A stretch of 64,000 nucleotides of DNA, from assembly GCA_037893245.1 (NCBI GenBank), contig JBAIAA010000258.1, positions 496,001-560,000 on the forward strand, in the 5' to 3' direction. The number at the start of each line of letters is the position of its first letter. The stretch's first letter is position 1. The translations under genes and the position numbers were made by a program. This stretch comes from Crossaster papposus. Taxonomy: Eukaryota > Echinodermata > Asteroidea > Velatida > Solasteridae. The notes beneath the pieces were generated by a model. That model was not told the DNA's origin, did no database searches, and saw only the letters and a list, made by a program, of their open reading frames with translations. This document shows positions 42,141 to 54,369 of this stretch, piece by piece.

Positions 42141-42786
42141 GGTTTACGATGTGCCCTGATGGCGAGCACAAAGAAACATGAGGAGATCCAGATTTGGGTG
42201 CCTTTTTAGATAGTTTTCTCGACGTACGAGTGCCAAATGCTAGACGTGCGCTGACATGCGGTGGCGGTGCGCTGGACACGGTAGACACATGGTAGACATG
42301 CGCTGGGTGCGGTAGGACTACGGCATACAGACGTCCGACAACGTCCTATGTGCGGTGACATACGTCCACAAACGCTATACGTGCGTTCACAATCGGTAGA
42401 CTCGCGATAGACGCGCGGTAGAGTCGCGATCTGTGCGTTCGGGGTGTACGCTGAAGATGTCGTCCAACTTTTGTGGCCGTACTGTACCGAACTGCTAACG
42501 CACTCAACGAAGCCCTACCGCGGCTCTACCGCATTCCCCGCACCTCGGACGCATTTTGCCGCACACAGCGCGTAATTATCGTACGTTCACAATTTTAGTG
42601 CATGTTCAAAAAAAAAATTGGGCATAGGCGCACATGCCCGTGTATCGCCGTGTACCGCCGGCCTTCTACCGAATCTGGACGAACCTCTGACGCACCTCTA
42701 CAGTGTATCAACGCATTTCGACGCAGGAAAATATTTTGGTGCGTTAGGCGTGCGCTCAGCTGAAACGGTAGTGTGTGACTGGGCTT

Positions 42787-45700
42787 TAAGAGAGGGATAC
42801 AGTAGTCAACATTGTTTTTGTATGTGGCTGATTTAGCGATCTGATCCGCTTGTTCATTTCCAGGGATACCGCAGTGGCTAGGTATTTAAACGAAATTAAC
42901 AATGTTACCTTGATTACGGATATTGATTAGAGTGTGTCGTATATCACAGACAATTTTATGCATAGGGAAATGTTTGGAAATAGCTTGTAAGGCACTGAGG
43001 CAGTCACTAAAGATGCAGGAATAAAGGGGTTTAACATCTTCAATCGAAAGAGTTTCGAGGTAAAGATAGACACTCCGTTGTTGAGTCGGGAAGCTTTAGC
43101 ATATTTCAGTCTTGGATGTGTACTGCGCAGCCCACCGTATCATGGGTAGGATTAAGAGAACCATCTGTATAAATCTGAACACTGTTGTTCCATTTAGTGT
43201 TGATTAATTCCAGACTAATATTTCTTTGTTCATGTATACTGTCAGTATGTGCCACGAGAGAGTGGATTTCAGTTGAGATTTGAGGATTAGTATAGTGCCA
43301 AAAAGGAAAGGGGTCATTTAAAGGAAAGGTGTTTAGACCAGGATAATGGGAGATTCTTGCTTCAAAGGGGACGCATACGTGTAGAGGAATTCCATTTGTC
43401 GGCAAAATAGTGTTTTTGCCAGTTATCTCGGTTGAAGTGATCATTAGGGTGGTTATTTATAGAGTTAATTTTTATTCCCTAAAGATCGCTTAAAAACTGT
43501 CGACGTAATGCTACACTCGGTTTGAAGTCTGTAAAGTGGGGTACTTTGGATGGCCCCTGTACAAATCTTTAAAGCTTGATATTGGATAGTGTCCAGATTG
43601 TGTTTGATTGTCGGGGAGGCCGAGTCGAACGCCTCACATCCGTATTCAAGGATGGGTTTTATAAGTGCCATATACAGTTGATAGAGCGTTTTGCACTCGG
43701 CTCCCCAGGAGTTGCCACAGATGCAACGCAAGATATTAAGTCTCTTTTTACATTTGGTGATAATATTATCAATATGATTCTTCCAGGTGAGTTTATTGTC
43801 GAAAATTAGTCCAAAAAATTTCGCAGAGGAGCTCATTTTGATCGCTAAATTATAAATGTGTAAAGAAATAGGAGGGTATTTCAGTTTATCTGTGAAAAGG
43901 ACAGCATTTATTTTGGGGATAGATAGTTTAAATCCCCATCTTTAACACCATGTATTAATTTTATCAAGGTTTTGTTGAATTTTCTTTTGTAAGTAAGGAA
44001 TGTTTCTATTTGATTATCAGATGGCAATGTCATCAGCGTATTGCGAGACATTGACATCGGTGACTTCTTTGATGAGATCATTAACAGCAATGTTGAACAG
44101 AAGTGGACTAATGACACTTCCCTGAGGGACTCCGTTTCCTAAGGTTCTTTCTTCAGAGAAAAGATTGTGGATACGGACTTGGATTTTGCTGTCGCCAAGG
44201 AAGTTATTAATCCATTTGGTGATGCGTCCCGATATACCCAAAGATTGCAATTTAATAATAATACCTTTCCGCCATAACATATCATAGGCCCATGCCTTTT
44301 CTAAATCAAGAAAAACAGCTAGAGTACTCTCGTTGTTAGAGCGGGCTTTATTAATATAAGTTTCAAGGTTGAGTAAATGATCTTTGGTGCTTCTTCCCTT
44401 CCTGAAACCACTTTGAGATTTGGAAAGAAAGGTATGAGTTTCCATATACCAAAGAAGGCGGGAGTTCACCATACGTTCCATGATTTTACAGAATGTGGAG
44501 GTTAATGCAATGGGTCTGTAAGAAGATGGGTTAACAGGGTCTTTTCCAGGTTTCAAGATGGGAATGAGGATTGCATCCTTCCATTGCTTAGGACAAGTAG
44601 AAGTGTGCCAGATGAAGTTGATAATAACAAGTAAGAAGTGACGAATTTTAATAGGAAGGTGTTTCAACACAATATTACTGATACCATCTTTTCCAGGAGA
44701 GGTACATTTAGAAGAATGGATGGCATGATTTAATTCCTGTATGTTAAAGGTAGTATACACCATTTGCAGATATCGAAAATATTTACTACCGAATTATAAA
44801 GAAATATCTTACTTATTTGAAAGTAAAAAATGATTGTAGGCATCCAGCAAAATGATTGCGCTAGATATCCTGTAATTATTGTGAAAAATTGAATTTTATA
44901 AAGAAAAATTCGCTCTCGCCGTCCGGCGAGAGCAAAAAAACACAAATAACATAAGAATAACGGCTCGACCCCGGTTGAAAACAAACGCTGTTTTTCGTGC
45001 TTTTCTCGGCATCCATTATGGTAAAACGTCGGAAAAGTCAGTTAAACGATATTTACTATGAAATACAACCCCCTAAATCTACAAATTCATAATAATTCAA
45101 GCAATTACCAATGGTGTATACTACCTTTAAAGGGTTCATTGATGACACTGTCATTATTATTATCAATAGTGAAGTCTTTTTCAGCTTTGTCTTTAATAGG
45201 GATAAAGGAGGGGCGGTAATTATTAGTACTGATAATTCTAGTGAAATTGTCAGCAAGTGCTTCAACCTTTTCTCCCTCAGTGATGGCATCTGTGTTGTTG
45301 TGATGGAGGACAGGGATACTGTTGACAATGCGGGTTTTCTCGATACGTTTGATTTTATTCCAAATAATTTTAGTGTTTGTTTTGGGGTTGATGTCATTGC
45401 AGAAAATCTGCCAATCTTTTCGTTTAGCGTTATTGATTCCTTGCTATAGCACAAGCTCTCTTGTAACTAATAAGATCAGATGGAAGGAAAGTTTTCCTGA
45501 GAGTTTTAAGGGCTTCTTTTTTGTTGAGAATAGCTTGCTGACAGTCATCGTTCCACCAAGAGGAAGGAGGTTTAGGGTGGTTGGGGTTGGTTTTAGGGAT
45601 AGAATAAGTCATAGCAGTATCAATTTGACAAAGGAAGTTGTCATACATTTTGTCGACAGTATCCGACTCATTAGGTTTAGTAATATATTGGTTACAGGCG

Positions 45701-46454
45701 TCCTCGAATTTGTTCCAGTCAGTTTTTTTATAGGACCATTTTGGGCTATTTCTGTATGGGATTTTCTGAAAAGGGTGGTTGACATCAATAATTACAGGAC
45801 AGTGGTCGCTTCCCCATGTATCATTAAGAACTTTCCAGTTACATTTGGCAGCTATGTTAGGCGTAACGAAGGTGATATCGATACAGGAGAGTGTACCATG
45901 TGCCGTGTCAACTCTTGTGCCCTCACCAGAGTTTACACAGACCATGTCAGTATCAATAATCACATCTTTGATGATCTTGCCATTATGGTCGAGCTACCCC
46001 ACAAGGGGTTATGACCATTGAGGTCACCACACACTATACAAGAATGATCAGTTTTATCAAGGATATCTTTAAGAGTTTTGGTGTCCAGAATATTACATGG
46101 GTTGTAAATATTTATAATAGTAGTTTTATGTTTCTGTGTATCATAGAGTTCCCCAATTTGATATTCAACAGAGTTATTGTCACCTAGAGTATATTTGAAA
46201 GCAATGTCTCGTTTGGCCAAGAAAGCGCATCCTCCACCCTTACTTTTAGGGTCGTTTTTATTTCTGTCATGTCTATATATGTTATAGCCAGGAAAAGTAA
46301 ATTGTTTGTTTTCTTTGAGCCATGTTTCCTGTATACAGATGATATCTGGTTTTTCTTTCCAAGTGTTAATGCAGTTTTTAAATTCTTTTCCGTGAGCTAA
46401 CAAAGACTGGGCGTTCCATTGTAAAATAAGAATCATTATGAAAATAAGAGTCAT
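42787..46454 (-). pseudogene. I-like LINE ORF2: endonuclease, RT, RNase H
   Basis: From the 5' side (46454): apurinic-type endonuclease with ILQWNAQSLLAHGKEF, ICIQETWL, CGDLNGHNPLWG (frame break near 46000) and DTDMVCVNSGEGTRVD ... WGSDHCPV (45800-45960). RT follows at ~44760-43840 (GFRKGRSTKDHLLNLE, FLDLEKAWAYD, NGVPQGSVISPLLFN, VSQYADDIAI), with a shift near 44040, then a thumb region and RNase H (VQIYTDGSLNP near 43170; IPSHCGIPGNEQADQIAK near 42840-42880). An RNase H plus a CCHC-bearing ORF1 places it near the I/Nimb group. It is interrupted by a MITE at 44748-45126 and by the Harbinger at its 3' end. Confidence 0.85.
44748..45126. mobile_element. 379 bp TTAA MITE, copy 2, inside LINE RT
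   Basis: Inverted AGGTAGTATACACCATT ends with TTAA at 44744-44747 and 45127-45130. The LINE frame is in register across it when one TTAA is discounted. It is the inverted relative of 30802-31181. Confidence 0.88.
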
Positions 46455-48050
46455 GTTGGTGTGTTTTTGGATTTTCTTGACGTTTTTTGGCTATTTGCTA
46501 GTGAGTCTGTGTTTTCTTGGGTAGAGGTTGTTTTGTCCTTTTTTTGGGATGATTTATGGTCGGTGTTTCCTTGCTTTGTATTTGCTGGTGGTTGAGAGGA
46601 CGTTCTTGATTTTCCTTGTTTAGTTTTTGGTGTTGGCTGAGAATAAGTTGGGTGGGTGATGTGATTGACGAGAGTCTTCACTGCCGAAATTCTTTCTTCT
46701 TTATTTTTGATTGTTTCCCAAATCTGCATTGTACCAGTGAGGAGTTCGGTCAGTCGTTGTTCACTGCAAATACATTGAGTGTGTTCAGTTTGTGTTTGTG
46801 CTGTTTTTTCTGTTTGAGTGGTAGCGTCTTTGGTGGTTTTTACTGGTTGCTTTGTGGTTGGGCGTCTCGCTTCAATGGTTGGGCGTCTCGCTTCAGTGGT
46901 AGCTTTGGTGGGTTTGTTATTGGTTCTGTGTTGAGGTTCTGCGTGATTATTTGTTGGTTGGATTATAGGTGTTTGCTGGGTACTGATAGGGTATTGCTGG
47001 GAGGGTTGCTGCATCGGGGTTTGCTGGGTGGGCGAGTCATCCTGGCGAACGCTGATGTCAGTCTTGATACCTTTGCGGCATCGGCATAGGAAATATTGTA
47101 GGTTACTCTAAACCCTTGAATTTTCTTTTCTTGCTTTATGGTTTTACAACCTCCATATGCAGATGAGTGGCTTTCTCCACACCTACAGCATTTTACATTA
47201 TCTTTCTGTTCGCATTGATCAAAGGAATGTGGGCCCCCACATTGCACACATCATGTCGAGCTGCGACAGTTGCTAGCTGTATGACCAAGGCGCTGACAAT
47301 TAAAGCATCTGATTACAGGGGGGATGAAAGGTTTGACAACGAATATTTCGTATCCCATTTGTATTTCTTCAGGTAGATTTGTGGTGTTGAAGGTTAGGCA
47401 GATGGATTGAGTCGCTTCTATGATACCATTTCGTTTTCGCATTAGACGTTTGGCTTCAATCACTCCTTGTTTCTTGCATGATGATAGGATCTCATCATCT
47501 GCGATGTCTGTGGTTATGTCATAAATGACTCCTTTGCTTTGGGTTTCTGATTTTGCGTAGGTGGTTTAGACGGTCCATTGACCTAATTGGGTGATAGCCT
47601 TAAGTTTTGTGGCTTGTGCTGGGGTGTAGCATCTTGCAGTGATCCCTCCTTGGTTGTTTTTGGACACACTCTTGATGAGGTCCTTCCCTATTTTACTGAG
47701 GGCGTTAGCGATTTTGATAGGGTTTATTCTGGCTAATTTAACATCCGGGGAGTTTATGATAACAATTGTGGGTTGTTTGATGTTTTGAACATAGCGGCGT
47801 TTTGTGGGTTGCTCATCAGGGGAGTCATTTTCTGAATCTGAATATACATCATTATAGTGCCAGCTGGATTTAGACCTTTTCCTATTTTGTGTCCGAGGTG
47901 TGTCATTTTGAGCTTGACTTATTAAAAAAGTACGTCAAGAGTTGAGCGTGGTTGGTCAAGTAACTCCTGATCATTGGCATCCATTGGAGTATGTTGAGAC
48001 ATTTGATCCCAAGATGTTTCATTGCTAGATTCATTCGGATCACCGTCCAT
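46451..48050 (-). pseudogene. I-like LINE ORF1 (gag-like) with CCHC knuckles
   Basis: Starts near 48050 with an acidic Ser/Asn-rich N-terminus (MDGDPNESSNETSWDQ), shifts frame near 47920, then has TIVIINSPDVKLARINP and a conserved core (SICLTFNTTNLPEEIQMGYE; ~47330-47420). Two CCHC-like knuckles follow: CFNCQRLGHTASNC (~47260-47310) and CRCGESHSSAYGGC (~47150-47190), with CVQCGGPHSFDQC between them. The C-terminus is Gln/Thr-rich. The knuckles bind element RNA. Two frame breaks and a stop near 47565. Confidence 0.8.
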
Positions 48051-48434
48051 ATTGGACGATTTTCCGATTACAGGACAGAGAAAGGAAAGCAAGTATAAAG
48101 TACCTCTCGAATAAACTGATATTGCTTACCCAAAAGACCAGGAGAAACGAGGATGTTCAGAGAGCCAAACACCCCAAGAAGGGCGCGGTTTTTGAATTTC
48201 CCGCCACTGACAAAAAACACGTCCGTCCACTCTGCTCGCGTGACCAAGCCTCCTGTAAAAAAGATGTCGACTTCGCCCTACTTTTGAAGTTGAACTTTTA
48301 AACAAAATGTCGGGCAAAGGCCATGACCAATGGAGGGAAGCAGAGCAGAAAACAAAGAGGCTCCGGCCGTAAGTACGTACGTACACGTACGTACGCCCGT
48401 ACGTCCGTTATCATATTTTTTTTTTTAAAGATCG

Positions 48435-48946
48435 GCGTGTACGTTACCAGCGACCCTGAAGAAACCTTGTTTCAAGGAGAGGAGGCACTGCCTGTCATGG
48501 GGAGCGGGAAACTTTATATATTTTCGCTCATTTCCGAGTACTCTCAGCACTGCCTGCACGACTCTGTCGATTGCTCTCCATGCAGTTGGTGGGCTGACTC
48601 TTGGGCATGTATCGCCAACAACGATCGCAAATGTCCCTGAAGACAGATAGCGCAAGCCCAAACAAACTTGTAGAATCGGGGGAAGTGCCATGTTTCGGTC
48701 GGTTGTATGATTAAGAAGGGGTGTCAGTATCGTCACCAAAAATAAGATGGTGCGTGGTCGAAACCGATATCCTGACCAAACTTGGTCCTCCGTGAACATT
48801 TCTAAGGGATTTTCCCTGTCGCGAAAAACGCGTCTTTGCCGTTCAATTGGATAATTCCGTAGGCGGTTTTGCCGGCGTCTTGCCTGTCTCCGCACTACCA
48901 TTTTGGAGATTTTTGATTGAAAAAAAATGGCGTCGATAATAAGCAC
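48435..48946 (-). pseudogene. Second HARBI1-type transposase, first exon
   Basis: Start region at 48946/48899 (MVVRRQARRRQNRLRNYPIE) is followed by YRFRPRTILFLVTILTPLL, ALPPILQVCLGLRYLSSGTF, VVGDTCPRVSPPTAWRAID and KYIKFP...GFFRVAG. This is the N-terminal helical half of a Harbinger nuclease. The frame reaches a GTAACG donor-like site near 48447, where an intron would begin; the catalytic Asp exon is not found downstream. No TIRs identified. It differs clearly from the 40877-42140 transposase. Confidence 0.75.
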
Positions 48947-49639
48947 AAAATCTACCAGTAAGCAGACGTTTTAGGTTGTTTAGGGCTTTGAGCAGAAAAG
49001 GGTTGCTTACGCGTTTTATGAAATAGAAATACCGCTAAGGGACACCATGTAAGCACAAAACGTGTGCTTACATGTTTTATGAAATTGGGCCCTGGACATT
49101 TCATTGGCTCACAGAGTGACGTCGTGGGTCCGCCATGTTGCACTTCCAGTTCGCGCCGACTTCAAGTGTGAAACAACTAGCAAGATGCCGCGCTTCGCGC
49201 GGCACCTGCTAGCTGGGTGAAATCGTAACTTATAGATACACCTTTTTGACGTCTTAAAAACATAATGGATTGTATGAAAAACAAATCGCGAAACTTAGCG
49301 AGTAGAGTACCACTACCAGCTAGAAAGTATTTCGAGCGCACGAAATTATTTCGAGCTCACGAACACGTTTTTTTGGAGCGCACGAAGTCATTTCGTGGCT
49401 ACGAAAACTTTTCGAGCTCACGAAATAAGTTATTTTGAGTGCACGAAATAAAAAACTCAAATTATTTCGTAACGGTGATTTGTATTCGTCATATGTCTCT
49501 TTAGGGGCTCCGTAGAATACCATCGACTCTGAATAAAAACAATCTTTGTAAAAATACTTCCCGACTTCCGAACTAATAATACTCAACAGGCAGTCCATCT
49601 TCGCTTGCATCATCATCATGTTACTTTATTTCCACACAA
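48947..49639. repeat. Repeat-rich spacer with TTTCGAGC..CACGAA words
   Basis: 49310-49450 contains five to six variants of TTTCGAGC(G/T)CACGAA in near-tandem. 48960-49090 has two related segments around GTAAGCA...ACGCGTTTTATGAAAT. No gene. Confidence 0.6.
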
Positions 49640-49893
49640 CAATATTATATTATATTATGAAATATTTAAACCACTGCAGAATAAGTGTGGATGGGGGCCC
49701 CCAAAAAGCAAGCTTGTCGAGTGGGGGCCCCCATTAACAAAAAGAGCTAATTACATATACATGTATAACAAATAAACAAAAACACGACATACAATTATTG
49801 TAGTAGCATATTAGAGAGAAACAAAAAATACTTATAACCTGTACTTATAACCTGTTGCCTGTAACCCCGTGAAACAGAGACATATTTTAATCA

Positions 49894-52800
49894 TCAGTTT
49901 GAATATTTATTTAATAATTTAATTTTGTACTTGCGTTTAAAAGTACGCAGGCTGGATATAGCTTTGAAAGTGGGGTCAATAGAACCCCACAGCTTGGGGC
50001 CTTCATGTTTCACTGTAGCTTTAGCAAGCTTGGTGCGAGCATAAGAACGATGAAATTCCTTGCATTGTCTTGTGGAGTAAGAATGAACTTGTTGATTTTT
50101 TGTGAATAGCGAGCAAATGGATTTTGGTAATTTAGTGTTGCTAAGTTGGTGCATGAAGGAGCCAAGCTGGAGACAGTAAATATCAAAGACTTTCAATGTA
50201 TTACAATTATAAAAAAGGAGATTACTATGGTCATTGAAATTAACATTGTTAATTATACGTAAAGCCTTCTTCTGTAATTTAAGTATTCTATTAATTTGAC
50301 CTATACCACTATTTCCCCATTCTAGAATGCCATATGAAATGTAAGGCAAGACAAGGGTATTATAAAGAACCATTAAAATATCACGGGGAAAAAATTGTTT
50401 TAATTTACAAAGAATACCTACATTTCTTGAAATAACTGTACATATGTAATTGACATGCCGTTTCCATGTGAGACTGTCGTCGATCATTATGCCCAAACAT
50501 TTAATGCAATTAGTTTTTATAATTCTAGTATTGTCAATGACAATTTCAGGAATTTGATGATATTGCTTTTTGGTAAATAACATATAATTAGTGTTTTTTT
50601 AAATTAAGGGATAACTTGTTTGCTTTTATCCAAGACGATATTTTTTCCATTTCACAATTAATTATGTCAAAAAGTACATTCATATCAATATGGCTATAAA
50701 ATAAATTACTGTCATCAGCAAATAAGATAAAAGAAAGTACATCAGAGGATTGGTCAAAATCATTAATGTAGATTGAAAATAAAAGGGGGCCCAGAATAGA
50801 GCCCTGGGGAACACCACAAGAAATATTACAAAGGTAGATTGAATACCAGAAATCGATACAAATTGCTGACGATTAAAAAGGTAACTCCTGAACCAATCCA
50901 AGGCAACTCCTCTTATTCCATAGTGTTTAAGCTTAAATAGTAGTATTTTATGATCAACTGTATCGAAGGCCTTGGAGAGGTCCAGGAAAATTCCAATCGT
51001 AGAAGTAGATGCATCTAGATCAGTTGTTATTTTGTCAATTAATTTAGTTATAGCATGTATAGTTGAATTGTTTTCCAGAAATCCATACTGATTATTAGAT
51101 ATAATGTTGTGTTTGTTAAAAAATTGTAAGGTTTGTTTATAAATAACTCTTTCCATAATTTTTGAAAAAGATGTCAGAACAGAAATAGGTCGATAGTTGT
51201 TAACAGATTTAGGATTTCCATTTTTTTAAACTGGAGTGATCCTGGCAATCTTCATTTTGTCAGGTACTTCACCTGATAAAATGGAAAGATTAATAATATA
51301 TGCAGGAGGTTTGGATATTGCCTGGATCACTTGTTTGAGCAATGAATAACTAATCTGATCGAAGCCTGCACTAGTTTTATTAGGTATAATTACGTACAAT
51401 ATCAGTAACTTCTTCCTCAGAAACTGGAGAAAGGAAAATAGAATTAGGATTTGAGTTGACTAAGTAATCATCGAAACTAGGGTCTTTACTGCTATATGTT
51501 ATTGTACTGGAAAGATTTTTTCCGATGTTAATAAAATAACTATTAAAATGATCTGCAAAAAAGTGAGGATTACTAACATTTATACCATCAATATCAATTG
51601 AACTAATTTTTGATTGTAGTCTATTTTGGAGCACACTATTATTTTCCAAGTATTTTTAATATTACCTTTTTCTTTCTCAAACTGTTTAGTGTAATAAGCC
51701 TGCTTTGAATTACGAAGAACTTTAGTAAGTATATTTTTAAAACGCACGTACTCAGAGCGATTAGTATCTGTAGGCCTGGCAATATACCTATGATGAAGCT
51801 TATTTTGGTGACATATTGATTTGCATAAACTAACTGTAACCCATGGATATTTAGGAGTTAATTTGCGTGATTTAGATTTATTTTGCTTAACTGGAATATG
51901 GTTATTTTGACAAGCGTCGAAAATATGGTTAAAATTAACAAAGGCAGAATTAACATCACTAGCATTTAAAACCGATTCCCAATTGTGGGTAAGAAGTTCA
52001 TGTTTAAAATTATCAAGGTTATCACATGTGTAATCCCGAGTAAACATATGTTGGGGGTTATGTTGATTTAAATTGAGTGGAAAAGAGGTGAATATTGGAA
52101 AATGATCAGACAGATCAGTAACAATAATGCCCGAGGGCGGAATTGGTAGTACATTTGAAAAAATGTTGTCAATAAGGGTGGCTGAAGTATTTGTAACCCT
52201 TGTTGGTCTAAGAATTAATGGCAAACATGAAGAGGAATAGACTGTATCTAAAAATTGTGGGTGGCCATTACAATCAGAAGTAAGCAAATTCAAATTAAAA
52301 TCACCAGTTACAAGGACAAATTTGTTCTCGTTAGACACATGATGAAACAATGCTTGAGAACATATCGAAAAATTATCAAAGTTTGCGTCTGGGGGTTTAT
52401 ATACAACTCCGACAATAATGTTTTTTGTGTTATTCGAGGTAATAATCTCGGCAAATTTACACTCAAAAGAATCATTACCAATGTCATTTAAATCTGATCT
52501 AGGAATATATTGTAAGTCATCCGATATGTAGAGAGCAGCCCCACCACCAGCTCTGGCGTCTCTACTTTTCGTCGTTAATGTGTAGCCCGGTATATTATAT
52601 TGATTTATACAAGAATTTAGAGTTAGCCAAGTTTCAGTTAATCCAATAACAGAAAAACCATGGAAAGGAAAGATTTTAGGTCATCAAAATGTTTAGGTAA
52701 GCTTTTAATATTAACGTGTAGTAATGAAAAATTCTCTATGGGATCATGTCTGAAAAAAAAAAAAAATTATCCAAAGAGTAGTAAGACGAGTTTCGAGTGA

Positions 52801-53044
52801 CATGTTGGGGATTGTCTGGATCGATAAAGGTTGGCAATTCAAGAGAGTCTAAGTTAAGATCAGTTAAAATATTAAGAATGGAGGAATGGTTAAGACTAAG
52901 ATTTGAATCAGAGAACACCGTGTCAAATTCAATAGGGTCAAGCCCATGAAACGGAAAGGCGGAACTAATACATTGCGGACATAACCAAGTACTATCATTA
53001 TTAGCCAAGTTATAATAATAAGGGGCAGGTAAATTCTTCCAAAT
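49894..53044 (-). pseudogene. CR1/L2-like LINE ORF2 (endonuclease-RT)
   Basis: The N-terminus includes STWLCPQCISSAFPFHGLD (~52970), a zinc-ribbon-like motif usual for this group, then after a poly-A indel at ~52745 the endonuclease: FSLLHVNIKSL, a run of broken frames, VTGDFNLNLLTSDC (~52290) and LSDHFPIFTSF (~52100). [14 protein letters not shown] (~51085), [16 protein letters not shown] (~50970), SGIQS...[10 protein letters not shown]-type region (~50710, frame broken), and the thumb/C-terminal domain 50583-49894 (KCLGIMIDDSLTWKRHV; YNTLVLPYISYGILEWG). At least five frame breaks. Confidence 0.82.
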
Positions 53045-53301
53045 AGGCACTTTGGGAGACAAATTAGCGATAGTTTTGATTCACTTGGGAGACAGTGGCA
53101 CTTAGGGAGACATTTCAGTGTCTCCCTAAGTGTCTAGCTACCCCACAAAACGATATTTGGGAGTTATTTTTGCTCGGAGAAGACAGATTTGGGTCTAAAT
53201 AGCATAAATATGAAATTTCGTGGAAAAAGCTCCAGGTAAAAACGGGTTAGGTTACAATAAAGATTGTGCACGACTCTATGGGATTGTCTCCCAAAGTGCC
53301 C
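53045..53301. mobile_element. 257 bp GGCACTTTGGGAGAC MITE, copy 2
   Basis: Full-length match to 17445-17701. It lies at the ORF2 start of the LINE, having removed or displaced its 5' end. Confidence 0.85.
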
Positions 53302-53508
53302 ATTTGGAGGTATATAAAGTACACTCACAAGGTGTGTAGATGTTAACAACTGAATGTGTAACAAGTACACAACAATACATATAATTGTGGAGTAGACTAC
53401 ACCTATATGATGTTCCAGTGGATCAAAAAAATACAAGATACACCAAATACATTAAAAAATACACATGAGAAATGTACACAGCAAGTTAGCACATTGCAAG
53501 ACATTTCA

Positions 53509-54369
53509 TCAGATGGCGGAAGATGTCCAGCAGTCACTCATGCCTGAAAGTGGGCTGGAAATGGGCAGCGAAGCGTAGTATTTCTGGCTATTAATGAAGA
53601 GATGGCCATTCCGGAATACTGGTTTCCGACCAGCTTTGTATGCCTTGTGCATAACCTCCTTTAGACTATTCTTTGTTTTAACATCAGCAGCTGGGAGGTC
53701 TTGGACAATGTAGATGCCGAGCTTGGCCAAAGTAGATTTTGCCCGGATTAGAACTGCTTGGCGTTCTGGTCTATAGATAAACTTTGCCAGAATATGTCGT
53801 GGTTTGTTGCTAGGAGATCCTGATGGCCTTCCAGAGCGGTGGGCATTTTCGATCGAAGGTGTAAGGTCACATTTCTCAGATAAAATCTCTTTAATCTTCT
53901 TATATGGGTACGCAGGAGACTCATTTGGAGTTTCGGGAATTCCGCCGAATCGTAAGTTAAAGCTTCTTGAATAGCGCTCAAGACTGAGATTAGAAGCCTC
54001 TAGCTGACCGATCTTCCCCTCAGCTTGATCCAGACGAGCTGCCGTCTTCTCAGTCTTAGATTGCAGATTTGTGGTTTCCTGTTGTAATTCCTCAATGACT
54101 TCAGAAGTATGGAAAACAGATTTTTCCATTCCTTTGTGGCGAGCCTCAATGGCATCCATCCTTTTCAGGAGAGACTGCTGGTTTGTAAGAACCTGGTCGA
54201 ATTTATCTTGAATGCCAGTTTTCAGATCATGAAGCTCTCGGCGAAGTACTAACAATAATGTGTTGTCGGTGCTCGTGACACTTGTTTCATCACACGGGGT
54301 TGAAGCGCCATTTTGTGAACAGGTTGGTTCAGATGAAACCGCATGTTTTTTGTCCTTTTTTGGAGGCAT
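53509..54369 (-). CDS. LINE ORF1: coiled coil and Transposase_22-like RRM domain
   Basis: An intact 286-codon ORF. Residues ~40-135 form a coiled coil (LRRELHDLKTGIQDKFDQ; LQSKTEKTAARLDQAEGKIG). From ~145 an RRM-like/L1-ORF1-type domain: SRSFNLRFGGIPETPNES, IENAHRSGRPS, RHILAKFIYRPERQAVL, IYIVQDLPAAD, then the C-terminal AYKAGRKPVFRNGHLFI. Such proteins trimerise and bind element RNA. No stop or shift, unlike ORF2, so it may be a more recent copy than its partner suggests. The start MPPKKDKK is basic. Confidence 0.85.
   Translation of the reverse strand: MPPKKDKKHAVSSEPTCSQNGASTPCDETSVTSTDNTLLLVLRRELHDLKTGIQDKFDQVLTNQQSLLKRMDAIEARHKGMEKSVFHTSEVIEELQQETTNLQSKTEKTAARLDQAEGKIGQLEASNLSLERYSRSFNLRFGGIPETPNESPAYPYKKIKEILSEKCDLTPSIENAHRSGRPSGSPSNKPRHILAKFIYRPERQAVLIRAKSTLAKLGIYIVQDLPAADVKTKNSLKEVMHKAYKAGRKPVFRNGHLFINSQKYYASLPISSPLSGMSDCWTSSAI

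Larger units (their letters stand above)
36353..42786. mobile_element. PIF/Harbinger transposon with MADF partner gene
   Basis: 6434 bp flanked by TAA (36350-36352 and 42787-42789). Ends share an inverted AGTCACACACTA core. It encodes a MADF-type DNA-binding protein on plus and a HARBI1-type DDE nuclease on minus, converging near 40170-40860. Subterminal regions are dense in GCGCA/GTGCG words. It lies inside the I-like LINE and contains a later LTR insertion (37798-39373), leaving about 4.9 kb of its own DNA. Confidence 0.9.
49640..54369 (-). mobile_element. CR1/L2-like LINE, near full length, decayed
   Basis: Minus-strand order ORF1 (coiled coil plus RRM-like), ORF2 N-terminal zinc-type motif, endonuclease and RT, then a 3' UTR with two GGGGGCCCCC hairpins (49695-49735) and an ATATT-type microsatellite tail near 49645-49660. 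A MITE sits at 53045-53301. Confidence 0.82.

Noticed and set aside
48308-48376. Histone-like start (MSGKG...) on plus
   Set aside because: Only the first few residues resemble histone N-termini; the frame ends after about 22 codons and no histone fold follows.
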